DNA of 64,000 bases from Siderastrea radians (GCA_964017195.1 OZ024888.1:20051597-20115596), one strand, 5' to 3'. Positions 1 through 13,152 are shown, counted from the first letter of the stretch. Numbers and translations: made by a program. Notes: generated by a model not told the origin, from the letters alone.

Positions 1-1398
1 GTTGAACGGCTTTGCAAGCCAAATTACAAAGGTTATAGAATTTGGACTTAAGCAATCAGTTAACCAATTATTATAAAGCAAATCAACATTTGAAAACACC
101 ATTTGCCGTACTTTATCGTATTCCGAGGTTATTGGCTTTCAAGTCCACGGTTCGGTATTAATTTTTGAGCAAATTTACCTTGTGTCTTGGAAGGAATCCA
201 AACGCAAAATGACTTTCCTGTTCATCGCTTTTAACACTCTCATTTCCACTCTTTGGCGAGAGTTTGCCCATTTTTCGAATGCGTTAGGAACGCATTCTGC
301 CTAGCATTTCCTATTAGGTCTGTATTCAATATTGAACGAAAGAAAGGAGGTTGACGCATAGCGCATGTGTCAAATATAAATTTGATATAAAAGTTAACAG
401 GCAAGCAATGGATGGGTGGAGTGACGACTGCCCCACTGAACTGCTGCAATAACGCGTTTAGCGTTGTGCGCATTCAAGAGTTAATAAGCGTCCCACGGAT
501 GAGATCTTGTATTTGTTGCACAGGGAGCTTAGGCTCACGATCAGATCACTTTAATGGCAAAACATAAGGATTTGTGTGGAACTTTATTCACAAAACTAAA
601 AATGACAATAAATAGCCAAGTAAGTTTACATACCAGGTCAAATATTGTCCTTGTGTTGTTTCTCGTCGTCTCAGAGCCTTTCAATCGCATTTCAGCCTGC
701 TTTTAGGTTTCCGAAACTGTTAACCTTCCAATACTACACACTCAACAAGCCTCTTCGTATTACAGAATATCAAAGTGTCTCTTTTCGTCTCTTCGTAGAA
801 GAACAAACTGTGCCATTCGTGTTTCCTGTTTTCTCCTGTTATAACAATTCTTTCTATGTATCTCTTGAATAACTATTGCCAATGGAAAGAAGACGCAAAC
901 GGTGAATTAAATGTTCCAACACAGAATTCCACTTTCAGTCACATCAGAAAAATCAAACATTGCACCATACAAAATTATTATGCGACAAAAAGCGGAAATC
1001 GACTATTCTCATCGATCGTGTATGCTTCAAAATCAACACAAGTATAATCACGATATATATGCTCTTGAAAAACCCTATTCTAAGAGACGGTACGTTTGTG
1101 AGGGGGAGGGGGAGGGCCTGGCTATTTTTTAAGAAATTTTTGGCGAAAAAAGTCGTGGCCTACCCACTTCCTGGAATGGATTAATGCGTGACCCTTCACA
1201 AACACCCACACAAAAACATCTGACACTTCCGCCCCCCCCCCCACCCACCACCTATTCAACAGTTCCTTTGAGACAAAAATACCCATAAGTGAAAATAACT
1301 TACCAGAAGTGTTACTCATATAACCGCGTTCTGGTCGTTCCATCTGCGCACAAAGCAGCTAATCGAGTGGCGCGTGACTGTACGGTGTAAACTTGAAG
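1..1398. other. No recognisable gene
   Basis: Only short chance reading frames occur on both strands. There are a purine run near 1100-1115 and a C homopolymer near 1231-1242. I see no RNA gene or mobile element here. The last part may hold the promoter of the gene at 1399, but no TATA box or other site stands out. Confidence 0.5.
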
Positions 1399-2169
1399 AT
1401 GGGCAAGGATATACGAGGAATCGAAAGAGGGAAATGTGCTTGTGGCGAGTGCGATGATTTCATGAGGTCAGATGGAGCAAGTTGTGGCTATTGTGGCTGT
1501 TTGCCGACTCGCCATTCTAAAAAGGATGCCCACTTCTCCTCTGACTCTGTTTTGAGGCATCAAGAAGACGGCACATCGGGTGCGGGAACAAGTGGTAGTG
1601 CAAGTCTAGAGAAGTGGAAAGATGAAGACCTAGGGTGGTTCCCGAACCCAAAGGGCGAATATACTGAATTCTACAATGGAATTCTGCCAAAATTCTACCT
1701 GTCCTTTTGGACCACTTGTCCCTACAAGGAACGCTTTCGACGCTGTTTCGTGACTGAAAGAAAGAGCCCGTGGGAAGTTCGAGAGACTTTGGAAGCAATA
1801 AATCGCAAGTTGGTCGTTGTGACTTCTGATAATCCAGCGGCTGCCGGGAGATTCATGGAGGAAAATTTTCGCGCAAAACGCCATGACCAACTATGTAAAT
1901 TTTGTGAGAAGGGTGAGACTACTAGCGTTCCACTTCCAACTGGACGACCATATTCAGTCTATAGCAAGCTACCAAACTGCCATTATCTCTCTTGGAGTGA
2001 AACCCTCACCGGCCGTGAGCAAGACGACTTCCAGCCTCGAGCTCAGATTAAGCGATTGTTTGAGGAAAGTAAACTAGTCAGTGGGGTCAGTGAGGCCATT
2101 AGAGAATTTTCAGATAAGTACATCGTCCCCGAAAAGCTTGTGGCAGAGTATGTTGAGCACCTTGCCTAG
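1399..2169 (+). CDS. Uncharacterised Cys-rich intronless protein
   Basis: This is an open frame of about 256 codons. I place the start at ATG 1399; a TTG two codons upstream is in frame. The N-terminus has a compact Cys/His cluster at residues 13-39, CxCGxC followed by CxYCGCxPxxH, which looks like a zinc-binding module. A low-complexity Gly/Ser stretch and a Trp/Phe-rich middle follow. I recognise no enzymatic domain and infer no function. The frame ends at a TAG (2167-2169) just before a Lys/Glu-rich stretch that would continue it, so the annotated protein may be a truncated form. Lack of introns and the decayed downstream half suggest a retrocopy or a member of a multicopy family. What is seen: open frame and Cys cluster. 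What is inferred: zinc binding and retrocopy status. Confidence 0.55.
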   Translation: MGKDIRGIERGKCACGECDDFMRSDGASCGYCGCLPTRHSKKDAHFSSDSVLRHQEDGTSGAGTSGSASLEKWKDEDLGWFPNPKGEYTEFYNGILPKFYLSFWTTCPYKERFRRCFVTERKSPWEVRETLEAINRKLVVVTSDNPAAAGRFMEENFRAKRHDQLCKFCEKGETTSVPLPTGRPYSVYSKLPNCHYLSWSETLTGREQDDFQPRAQIKRLFEESKLVSGVSEAIREFSDKYIVPEKLVAEYVEHLA

Positions 2170-2573
2170 AAAAAAAGCGCAAAGAGAAGAAGAAAGAGGA
2201 GACTGAAAGGGAGCGAATGGAACGGCTGAATGACATTGACTGGGTTGGACTGTAGAACTCCGATAAGCTGTCATTGTAGTTTATCACCTTCAAAGGGAAG
2301 AAACCTGAAAAGGTCGCAATGATCAAAGCGCACATTGGCAGCTTGCTGTACAATTCTATGGAGCGTCAACAACCTCGGCAGCCCCCGTTAAGAAATACGC
2401 AACAACAAGTGACCCCATCACTTTCCGAGGTCGAAAATGACTTGCAAAGTGATGTGGTAGATCGAGTTGTCGGTTCACGCTCGAGTAGCTTAAGTGACGA
2501 ATCGTTACCGGAGACTGATTTGTGCGGAAATATTACCCGCCGTCTAAATATAAAGAAAGCGGGCACGGGTTGA
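2170..2573 (+). pseudogene. Decayed 3' continuation of the Cys-rich gene
   Basis: Directly after the TAG, the same frame reads a Lys/Glu-rich basic stretch and then hits further stops. Another frame from about 2319 reads a Ser/Glu-rich tail to 2573. Between them is a segment with the flavour of a short DNA-binding SAP-like end (FKGKKPEK followed by an Ala-His-Ile-Gly stretch). The pattern fits one former coding region broken by a nonsense change and indels. An unrecognised intron is an alternative. Confidence 0.4.
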
Positions 2574-2716
2574 GAGAGACGAGTATGTTAGTTGGGAGAA
2601 GATAGTTTTTAAGATAATTTTTCGACACCTGTAAATAATTTGGATTGATCTTGGCTGGTAGCTTTGTTTGTACATACAAGTTTTAGTTTTCCAAAGACTT
2701 CGCATGTTTGTTAACA

Positions 2717-2722
2717 AATAAA
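2717..2722 (+). terminator. Possible polyadenylation signal AATAAA
   Basis: A canonical AATAAA lies about 145 bp after the end of the decayed 3' half and would suit a transcript of the 1399-2573 region. AT-rich DNA gives such hexamers by chance. Confidence 0.3.
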
Positions 2723-4471
2723 AGAGTCGATTTTAATAGAAGCGACATGGAGTAATTTTTTTACCCTCCCCCTGCTGCGAACAAAACAGGCTTGGCGCTC
2801 CTCAATTTGTAAAAATTTTACTGATGACCCTCTCCTCCGAAGCCCCGGCCCACCCCCCCCCCCCAAAAAAAACAAACAAACAAACGTACCTTCCCTAAGA
2901 ACACACCGATGTTCACTATGATCCAGCCAATATTACTGAGCGTAAAATCACTAATAAACAACACAGTTTATCACTCTGAACAGCAGGATCGACATCCTGC
3001 TTATCTGATACATCAGACCCAAAAAATAAAAAGTGTGAAAGTGTTTCCGACATAGCCCGATGATAGAGCGAAGTTTCTCTCTTGGGAACACCGAAGATCT
3101 CGCGAACATCAGACTGCTAACTACTGAGGTAACTGTTACGGGTGGAACTGTGGAGCCCACCTAACTGTCCCAAAAAGAAGCGAACTCAAAAAGCACTTCG
3201 CAAATTTTAGGTGCTCCGACAACTCTTGGAGACAGGTTTCTCTAGATCCGTTTGAGCCCGCTATGCATATGCGCAGTGGTTATTAGGCGACAGTCGGCGC
3301 ACGTCGCCGACTCATACAATGGTCGGTTTTTGTTTTTCATTTTCGTCGTAAGCCACTTGCCCCAGACCAACCAGCCTCTGAACAATGGCCTTGCTGTTAT
3401 AATGACGTAAACAGTTACACTTTTAGTACCCACTTAAAACGCAATCGATTTTATCAGTTTTGAAAACCAGTCTCTCAAATAATACTGGACATTCTCATCG
3501 TGAATAAACAATAACATGACCTTTACTGAAGACTTTTTAAGTTGAATTTTCCATCTATGATCGCAGAAAACTTCAGGGAATGTATTGACGAACTACATTA
3601 CAATTGCTCCAGACGTGTTCAATCGTGTTTTTAAAGAGAATACGATGAGAGATCGTGACAGTGCGCCATATCGGACGTCCATAAGTACGTAGTTCACAGT
3701 TCATCGCAAGCCAAGGTGTGCCAGAGTTACAACATAGCCAAAATATTGCATCACACTTTCACGGTTTTCGTCCGCAGTTTCACATGCTGTCTCCTTAGTG
3801 GGGAAAGGGGGTAGGGGGGATGCCCGTTGAGTCACCATGGGTCGCCTGTAAATTCTTCAGAATACCGAGAATATCTTCCTCAATAGTTTCACAACATTAG
3901 GCAAAACATTGCTTCAAAAAGTCACTGTTTTGGTCCCACAGATTCACGTGCTGGGTCTCCTTGGAATTTTAAGAGAGTGTACGTGAGGGTACACCGGAGA
4001 AAGGCGGATAGAGTTATCATCGGCCGCCTGTAAATTCTTCAGAATTCCTTGTTTTATATCAATTTGACATAAAGATGACGATCTATCGCTCGATAAATTT
4101 GTTCGATAGAGCTGATCGAGTAACAGAAATTCAGCTATAACATGAACCAGTTCATTTCGCTTCGCGCCTTCACAAGTGAAAAATCACAAAAATCCCTGAC
4201 TTTTCACTGACTGCAAACTAATTTTCACTGACCAAGCATGAGGATTCCTTTGGCAATAAAAGAAGGCAAGGTAGTGTATATATGTGGCACTCGCACCACT
4301 TGCAGCGCGCACAGCATTTGATAGCCTCAGGTTTTAGTAGCATGGAGCAACAAAATGCAAGTTGCTTCTCGTATTCTCGAGTTTCAAGACGGCTATTTTG
4401 ACATCCTTGGAATGAAGACATTCCTTCTATTAGGTATGGATAAGATGCTTATTGAGTCGGCATTTAGAGGC
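2723..4471. other. No gene; degenerate ~180-bp direct duplication
   Basis: No coding region was found. Two diverged direct copies share a stretch reading 'gcctgtaaattcttcagaat' near 3845 and 4026, each preceded at some distance by 'ttcac.tgctg...tctcctt'. This suggests an old local duplication of about 180 bp. Confidence 0.35.
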
Positions 4472-4475
4472 TTAA

Positions 4476-4749
4476 GGTCCTGGCCAAACGGAAGACCCAA
4501 GACATTGCAAGTTTGGAAATGCGAACTTGCGTAGGCAAACTTTGCTTGCGATGGGCGGCCAAACGGACTCGCAAGTAGACGTAAGTTCAACAAGTTCAAC
4601 GCAAGTTGCATAAAAAGCCATTTCAGTGCAGCCTTGCGCGCGCGCCCATGCAAATTTGAGCTTGATAAATGGGACGCGACTCATCGCAAGCAATCGCAAA
4701 TTATTACTCGCAAGTCAGGGCCAAACAGAGTCGCATGTCTCGCCAGGAC
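4476..4749. mobile_element. TTAA-flanked MITE
   Basis: The ends are inverted copies of GGTCCTGGCCAAAC (left) and a slightly diverged GTCCTGGC...GTTTGGCC (right, read inverted). TTAA flanks the element at 4472-4475 and 4750-4753. It is about 274 bp and has no coding capacity. Related, more diverged sequence appears near 5030-5270. Confidence 0.55.
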
Positions 4750-4753
4750 TTAA

Positions 4754-7700
4754 TAGTGCTAACATTTTTAAAATATTAGGTTTCCTAATGGTTTAATGCT
4801 AGTGCCCAACAAAACAACACAACTGCATTGCAAAGGACCAGACCATATAACGGCTGCATTCTTCCACAGCAAAGTCACAAAAATCTCTCGATAATACAGA
4901 TGTGGTTTAAAAGTACCTTGCCTTGTCAATAAGAAAATAATTATTATCAAACCTCAAAGGAAACGTAGTATAAAATTTCCTGACTTTTCGATGACTTAAT
5001 TAGCCTTGGCCATTCATGAAGTCGCAATTAAGTCAGTGCTATAGTTTGTTTGAAATACCAACTTGCATTCACAGACTTACATAATGGGTGGTCAAATGGG
5101 CGGACTTGCAAGTATTGTAGATACAAGTTAAACGCATTACTTGCAAAACAGCCATTTCAATGCAACTTTGTGCTCTGCACTACATATTTATACTGAGACC
5201 TCCTTGCGTCGACTTGTGAACGGGTGGCCAAATGGTGAAAAACTTCCACTAGTTAACCCGCGTACAAATCTCCGCTTTATTGAAGTTGAATGTAAGATAT
5301 CACAAGTTATCACAAATACACAAAAGACGTGGTCAAACGCAATCACAAGTTTAAAATTTGTGTCCCCTTGTGACTACGTTTGACTATCGCTTAGCCTGGC
5401 TTTTAAGGCCTACAATTTCTCTGACTTGACACAAAATTCCCCGAATATTGCATGAACTCTCTCGACGTGAAATTAAAGAAAAAACAAAACAAAACAAACA
5501 TTCAATCCATTTGATTTCCCCTGAACTGGCCCTGATGGTGGCAACCCTAGCCTGAGGTTTATTGCCACCACGTATTAAACGTATTATTGATATGGTGAAC
5601 TTTGCAAAAAAAAAAAGGATTTCAGTCTTACCTCTAATTGACACTGGAAGAGTTCCATCCAAGACTAGCAATTCACATTCTCTACCATCATTAAAAACTG
5701 TGTAGCAAATTATTTAAATTACTATTTCAGTCATGATTTGTTGTTTCAGAATTTGCTTTAATTTAAACACACTGGCAAGTTTCATTTACTGGGTGTTTAA
5801 TACTTTATCCAAGTAGTCAGAGCATTGGTGCATCACAGTACTTTACAAATTTCTTTTTCCCTACTTATGAACAACCTTTTTTTTTCAGTAGCAATTACAT
5901 GTATGTCTACCTGACTGTGCACAGAGCCTGGGCCATTTTGGTCATTGGACCACACGTTACATACTCAAGGTAGTAATTTATTTATCTACAAAATGACAGT
6001 TATTCAAGTAGTGAAAAATATTTCTTCGAACATTACACGTATGTGCAACCACACTTATTGTAAGTTGGGCATGCAGGCAAATTTTGTTTGCCCATTGTCC
6101 AGTCACCAAAGACTGCCTGGGCCTGGATGGGTAACTCCCCAAAGTGGGCTTAATCAACCACCCGAAAGGGCAGAGTGCATACAAAAGGGTTTCAATGACT
6201 AAAAGCCTGTAACGTTTTTGGTTTATCTTTGCAGTTTAATTTAAAAAAAGGTAAAAGTAGCAGTTAAACATCTATAAAAGAGATACCATTTTTGAGGAAA
6301 ATTAGTGTATGAAAGGGTTAGGGTTTGCATTTCAGGGTAAAGTCTCTCTGTATATTACAGCTGGCTGCATGTGTACAAACTCTTTTGAGTACCCCACTCC
6401 TCCACCCCTTCACCACCCTCCCCCCGTCCAGGAAATGAATAGTTGTTTTTTGAAGCACTAGTGTTAAAACGTCAGTGATTTATGCCAGATTGGATACCCT
6501 TTTAAATACACACAAGCAGTGGAGGTCCTGGTACATATATTTGTTCAAGATCATCATATATAAAGAGTTATTAGTGGGAGGAATTAAAACAGCAAATTAA
6601 GGATGGCAACTTGCTAATACTTACAGAACGTTTTGAGGTCTGGTAGTAAGCCGTTGTACCGACGCAGTGCTCTTGCACAATCTTGTTTACAAAGGTCTTT
6701 ATGCTGATACTGTAAATTTAAAATATAACATTTAAAAGAACACCAAAGCCCTCGGATGAATGTGAGAGTGTTTCAAATTACACTGGGTTCTGCAGAACCA
6801 TTCAATCTGAACACAACCATGCAAGCATTAAATTATCAAACTTAAAATACTGGTGAGAATGAAGTCCAGCTGTCTTGGTTCATGAGTACAATTAAGTTTA
6901 AGTATGAAAAGATCAACAGGCACAATATAAAACATACGTTAACTTTAACGTGTATGTTATGTCTTAACAGGCCTGCGCTAGCTTACAGGCAGGTAGCATA
7001 ACTCTAGTGCCAGGGTTGCCCTGGAAGAGGGTTACTGCCCTTAAGGCCCCTCAATCTTCTTTTTTACACGTCAACTGTTTACAGCTGCGGGTAAACCTAC
7101 TATAGTGCTAGGGTTACCCCAGCAAGCGGAATAAGTTTTTTCCTTGTAAAAATCAGCTATATAGGTACAGCTCGCCTACACCGGGGACAACGTTTTTCTC
7201 GCTGCTTTTAAAAGTTAATCAGCCCTTACTTGATACAGACAATAGTGGATAAAACTTGACGTAAAGTACCTTGTTAATTTTGAGCTAAATAAACTTCTCC
7301 TTAACAGAAATAAAACAGCACTTTCGACAACATTTTAGTTTAAATGCCCACGTAACAGATGGTAACAGATGTTTTCTATTTTAGTTGCCTTCATACAATG
7401 GCTTGCTGTTAACTGAAATATAAATATCTAGATAGGCTGTCTTCCTTACTGCACAGACAAAAATCAGACAAAAATCAGTTTTCTGAGGGGCTGAAAGAAT
7501 TTTCCATTGTGAGTTTTATTTATCCAATATGAACTTAAATAGCTGGAGCGTGATACTAATTAAGTTAATTGTCGCACCAGCTGGGACTGTGAACCTTTGT
7601 CTCGGGTGCCAAAAAAGGTAACCCTGTCATTGGGTAATATTATAGTCCCTACCTCCTTAATTTTGTTAACAGCCCTTAAGTACATAATAAGTTGGCATGT

Positions 7701-9088
7701 CAATTTCACTGACACATGAGCATATACCATTATCTCTGAGCTATAAATTGAAATCTGCCAATTTTACTGAGTCACAATTTCCGCATACAAGATTAAATCG
7801 ATAGTGAAAAAACAATTTCAATTTGATGAACAAAACTTTAGTTCCATCTTTTCCAACATCATCTCGACATGATTAATTAAAAACTACAATATTTGGCAAT
7901 ATTCGGGCTTCTTGCATGTGAGATCAAAATGTCAGCTAGGGAGGCGTTCATAGGGGGGGGGGGGGCTATGGTGATTTTAGATTTTTTCCCTTCCATTTTT
8001 TGGAAGCCCCAGTCCCCTATTATTTGGTGTGTTTTTTTCCTGCCCCCGCCCCCCTCATTGTATAACCCACAACCGACTGGGCAAAATACCATGACCCCCT
8101 CCTCCACCACCACCACCCAAAAAACCCTGATGACTAAAACAAGACATTTTTAGTCTCAAAATGAACCACATTATGACAATTGCTTAATAAGCAAAACTAC
8201 TAAATAAATTAGTTTATTGAGAATGAAAAACTTAAATAAATATCAAACTGATAAGCATAAATAAAAGGATACAGCTTACCGCATTCACTGCAGTCTTCTA
8301 AACCAGCCAAAAATGGCCATTAGTGGTTTGTTGACGCATCATTCCAGTAATTAATTTCACGTGAAAAATACACACAGAATGTGTTGATACACACAGTGTG
8401 CTAACATCATATAAATAGAATTTAGTTTTCTAAAATACCTTAAGGTTGTACAAATTAGGTTTAAACTTAATTATCTTGCAATGGAGTCAGTTGTGGCCAT
8501 TTTTAATGTGCATGGTCTATACATGCTGTACAGCCAGTTATAAAGCAATTAGTGGTTTGATAGGAATGCTGGGGTTTGGTGAGAATTTATTTATTCTCAT
8601 CTTCATCAAACCACTGCATCATAACTAGCCATGCAGTATCATCCAACAAATCATCTCTGAGCTTCTCCAACGCCTCCAATAATTGTTCATGGGTCCCTGC
8701 GAAACGAAGTACTGCCACAAGTTTTGCTTTCCGTTGAGTTTTGTACAAGTTGGCACATTTTGAGGCCGTCTATCTTCACCACCAATTGGAATATAAGCTT
8801 AAGAACACGGACTCTCTCTCCTCTGCAGAGGCTCCCACTGGTATCCCATTAATAAAATTTTTAATAAAAAATTAAAAATTAATAAGCACCTGGGGGACAA
8901 TAGGAAAAGTGAAAGGCGCACTGTCTCCCTCCTTCTCTTTCCCCGTCCCCACCTCTTAGTGATGCAAAGAGACTTCTTCAGAGAAGTGAGGAAGTCGGAA
9001 TAATTATAAATAAATGTTCTGAGAAAGCAAGCATCGGTGTGAGTTTATTATTCATTGACATCGACTGCTATTTATAAGCTCCAGCTAC
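4754..9088. other. No recognisable gene
   Basis: This is AT-rich DNA with only short open frames. It includes a diverged relative of the 4476 MITE around 5030-5270, and G- or C-homopolymer stretches around 7953-7967 and 8043-8055. I see no domain-bearing frame, tRNA or clear transposon end. Confidence 0.45.
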
Positions 9089-12000
9089 AATCCCGTACGA
9101 AAATGTCAAGCCTGACAAGAGCCTGACTCTGGCCTGACATTCTAGGCAGACACCAGCCGGACAAGAGCAGAAAATACGCGAACCAGACAGAGCGGGAAAG
9201 AGCGTGACACGAGCAGGTCGTGGAGCCTGAAAATTAGCGGGAACTAGCAAGACAAGAGCCTGACATATAAATCTCCCTATTAGCGCTCACGAGAACGTAA
9301 CAAGAACCGGAGAAGAGCGTGACATTAGCCTGACATGTAAATACTAGGAACCGCAAAATTGTCCGGCCTTAGTCCAGCCTGAATCACGCTGAATAAAACT
9401 GTTAACCGTTTAAAATTTGAAATTGCAATAACAGACGTACATTGCGGAGTCTATAAAGTATTTTAACTGCTAGTACAGTCTGCACTCGCACAAGACATAA
9501 TTACTGCAATGAAACACTTCAGTATATGCCTTAATAAAACCATTTATTCTTTTCTTTGAGATGTGCAATCAATGTTTATGAAATTATAGAAAGTACGGCA
9601 AGATGTTTCCGATGCCTTAGTCCGATGAGGTTGAATGTTCGATAAAAATTTTACGCCTTTGAGATAATTGGAAATCAGTCGGAAATAAAGCGAGCCTACA
9701 ATTTCTAATTATCCTTTTGGCGATAAGCGTTTACATACAAACTTAAATAAGGTTGCACATGTATGATTATTAGGCTAAATGAAGCACTTTTAGCAGGCAA
9801 CGTACGGTTTGTTTCATGGATCGAGTCATCTGCGGCTATGTTTGCACCAGCAATGGCTCACCTTGCTCTGCCTACGGCTTCCTTTTCTTCCTAAGATGAC
9901 ATTTTATAACTCAACTGTCCTGGAGGCAGCCAATTCATTGTTTCAACAGACTGGAGCTGAGAACATTGAGCGTGAATGAACATTTGGCCAACAGATGAAT
10001 CAAACTCAAAGCTGTAACAGCCACGTGTACGCACGCTTCCACAATATCAAACAACCGTAACTTGAATCGGGGATAACCATCGCTTCCAATAACTCGCTAG
10101 AATTGTACATCACCGTAGGAATAGCTTCCAGAACTGTACATTCACGAAAGTTTGTCACTTCACCAGAAATTTTCCCACTTTTCGAATTCAACAGTTGAGG
10201 TCAGTTTGTAACATCACAGGTAACCAAAGCGTAATATGAGAGTTTGTATAGAGCTGCAATTCGACCGAAAATAATGGGCGGTTTTCCGCCGAAAATACAT
10301 TAAAATCGAAATAAAGTTTAAAAAACCTTACCTGTTGTGTGTTTGCTGTGTTTTTATCGCTTTTCCGAGCTTCCGGAGGCCGTTTTGGGCGATTTTCTGC
10401 TTAACGGTCGATGCGACGGCATGTCACGTACTAAAGAGAGCTAAAGGTAGGAAAACGGGAATTCAAAATTGCCAACCGACACTCGAGGTCCTGATCAAAA
10501 TACCCGCTAAAAATCGATTCAATCTAAAGTCAGCGCTTTAAAACCACAACACATTTCAAAAAGGATAAATCTGCTACCTTTCTATTTGATTCAATCGTCA
10601 ATTAGTTTATCTCTCGAAGTACAGCCCTGCATTAAAAACGAACTAACTTTTCGAAATCGCCGCCATCACAGGCTTGTAAGGAAAAGAGGGTCAAAACTAA
10701 CGGTCAAGCCTGGGACAAAGCGCCAAATTTCGCTCCACCGGGGGACGACTTGAGTGACTTCTATGTCGCCAAATGCCAAACTCACCCTCTCTCCGGTAAG
10801 TCAAGTTTTATACCTGAATGCGACCCGCGCGCGATTTCCCGCCGAAATTTGAGCGGTGCAACACTTGATTTACCGGAGACGGGGTGAGTTTGGCATTTGG
10901 CGACATAGAAGTCACTCATGTCGTCCCCCGGTGGAGCGAAATTTGGCGCTTTGTCCCAGGCTTGACCGTTAGTTTTGACCCTCTTTTCCTTACAAGCTTG
11001 TGATGGCGGCGATTTCGAAAAGTTAGTTCGTTTTTAATGCAGGGCTGTACTTCGAGAGATAAACTAATTGACGATTGAATCACATAGAAAGGTAGCAGAT
11101 TTATCCTTTTTGAAATGTGTTGTGGTTTTAAAGCGCTGACTTTAGATTGAATCGATTTTTAGCGGGTATTTTGATCGGGACCTCGAGTGTCGGTTGGCAA
11201 TTTTGAATTCCCGTTTTCCTACCTTTAGCTCTCTTTAGTACGTGACATGCCGTCGCATCGACCGTTAAGCAGAAAATCGCCCAAAACGGCCTCCGGAAGC
11301 TCGGAAAAGCGATAAAAACACAGCAAACACGCAACAGGTAAGGTTTTTTAAACTTTATTTCGATTTTAATGTATTTTCGGCGGAAAACCGCCGATTATTT
11401 TCGGTCGAATTGCAGCTCCATACAAACTCTCATGTTACGCTTTGGTTACCTGTGGTAACATGAGCAGGCAGAACTCTGAGGAATAAACACAGCTGACCAA
11501 TTATGATTCAGCTTGTGTCCCATGGGAGATCTCAAGGGACAAAAGATGGCATTCCATCACGTTTTCAACTGAAGCACTTTAGACCAGAATTCGGCTCACA
11601 AAAACCACGAACAATTCTAGGGGAGAAATATTCCCTATATGTAAAGTATTAATTTTGCTGGTAATAAATTTTATGATGCGTTTTTCAAATGGCTCTTTAT
11701 TTACTGTGAACTGAAGCTCTCGGCATGATTTTCCTAGCTATAGGCGGTGTATACCTGTGGTGAGTACAGTAGTACAGTGTCTTTGAGTTTGCTCATGAAT
11801 GGTGTGACTAAATTTACATGTAAGCGTGGTCTTTAATTAATGTTTCTAAAAACCAAGTCTTTACTCTGTTAAGTGTTGTTAGTCAGGCTGGCTTGTCTGG
11901 TTCGTTTTCAGGCTCGTGTCAGGCTGCAAGACCATGCATAATATTTTCGGCTCTTGTCACGCTCGTGTTGGTGTCCCATCCGGCCAAACTTCGGCAGGAC

Positions 12001-12153
12001 ACAAGCCAGACACTTGCCCTGCTCTCCAACACAGAGCGAGACAATTTTTTGTCAGGTTCATGTCTGGCTGATGTTTGGCTCCGAGAACGGTATTCCCGCC
12101 AGAGTCAGGCTGGATTCCGTCTCTGTCTGGTTCAAAAATTTCGTACGGGATAG
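9089..12153. mobile_element. Candidate DNA transposon with subterminal repeat arrays
   Basis: ATCCCGTACGAAA at about 9089 recurs inverted as TTTCGTACGGGAT at about 12141-12153. Inside the left end (9105-9345) short motifs such as CCTGACA and CAAGAGC recur many times. Inside the right end (11885-12130) their complements GTCAGGC and GCTCTTG recur. Arrays of short subterminal repeats in mirror orientation are typical of several DNA-transposon superfamilies. No transposase is left inside, and I could not define a target duplication. Confidence 0.45.
10215..11454. mobile_element. Fold-back element, 1,240-bp near-perfect palindrome
   Basis: Two arms of about 600 bp are inverted copies of each other, with termini CACAGGTAACC and GGTTACCTGTG. 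The same 68-codon frame is present on both arms (10335-10541 plus, 11128-11334 minus) with two substitutions. The element is bounded by the 7-bp direct repeat GTAACAT at 10208-10214 and 11455-11461, consistent with a target-site duplication. It lies inside the larger candidate element at 9089-12153. Superfamily is uncertain. Confidence 0.75.
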
Positions 12154-12154
12154 A

Positions 12155-13152
12155 ACTTCATTTACAGATCCTTCTGCTAAATATGAGTAAACTGATGGTG
12201 GTGGTTTTTATGGATTTTTTTTATGGTCCCCCCTTATACCTTCTTTCACATTGGGAGAAATTTCAGATAGCCCCCCCCTAAAACCTAACAGGAAAACAAT
12301 CATGCCCCCCCCAAAAGAAATCGCCATAGCCCCCCTCTACATAAATTATGAACCCTCCCCTAGTATGCGTACTCCAACCTCTGCTCACAAAGATGATATT
12401 AAAAACTGGCTTGTCTTACTGTTTTCTTCCCTTGGCCACAATAAAATCCACCCTATTTGGGAAGAAGTACATCTATGGCATGGTGCACTTGGCAAAATAA
12501 TCTGCTGTGCAAGGGAAAGCTGCAGTCAGAAGACCTGAAAATGTGTGCATTCATCTCGTCTTTGTCTTTCGAGGATACAAGAATTTTATATAATTTAAAT
12601 GTTGCAAATAGAATTCTGTATTTTGACACAAGTGAAAAAAGCAAGATAGCTTTTTCCAAGGTGGTTCTACATTTCTACTAGCTAGTCCACAAGACTGGAG
12701 AGATCTAGGTACAAGATAAGGTAGTTCAGAAAACAGTGGTGAGCTGGGCTCACTCATGGGCCGGAGACAGTATTTGTTTTGAAAACATGGATATGAAAGG
12801 TTTGTCCAAGACTCTCTGGTGCTTCCCATTATGCCAAAAATTCTGGAAATTTCAGTCGAAACATAAATGGAACACGTCAGTCCACAAAGGTGGAAATTTT
12901 CAGGAAAATTTGTCCACCTCCAGAGGTGGTCCTCTTTGACGAGTTCCAAAACTTGCCGTTCCATTTTCAAAAATTCTCATTTCCAGACCCACTTCACTCT
13001 GGGAAGTAATCGAAGTTTCAGTCATATAAACTAAATGGAATGCTTCGGTTCGGTTGAAAATTTTGTTTCTATATCGAACAATGTTGCTGCAAAAATGAAA
13101 TTTGAAAGACTTGCTTCACTGACGTTACATATATGATAAAATAATTAAAGCG
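12155..13152. other. No supported gene
   Basis: A minus-strand frame of 139 codons (12551-12970) has no recognisable domain and overlaps plus-strand frames of similar length, so I do not call it a gene. Runs of C near 12271 and 12305 are simple sequence. Confidence 0.4.

Noticed and set aside
9601..9650. CCGATGAGG...CGATAAA as a hammerhead
   Set aside because: GAAA is absent and no stems I or III can be formed.
10335..11334. Identical 68-codon frames on both strands as small genes
   Set aside because: They are the two arms of a palindromic element; identity reflects the inverted repeat.
12551..12970. 139-codon minus-strand frame
   Set aside because: No domain, no splice or promoter support, and comparable frames on the other strand.
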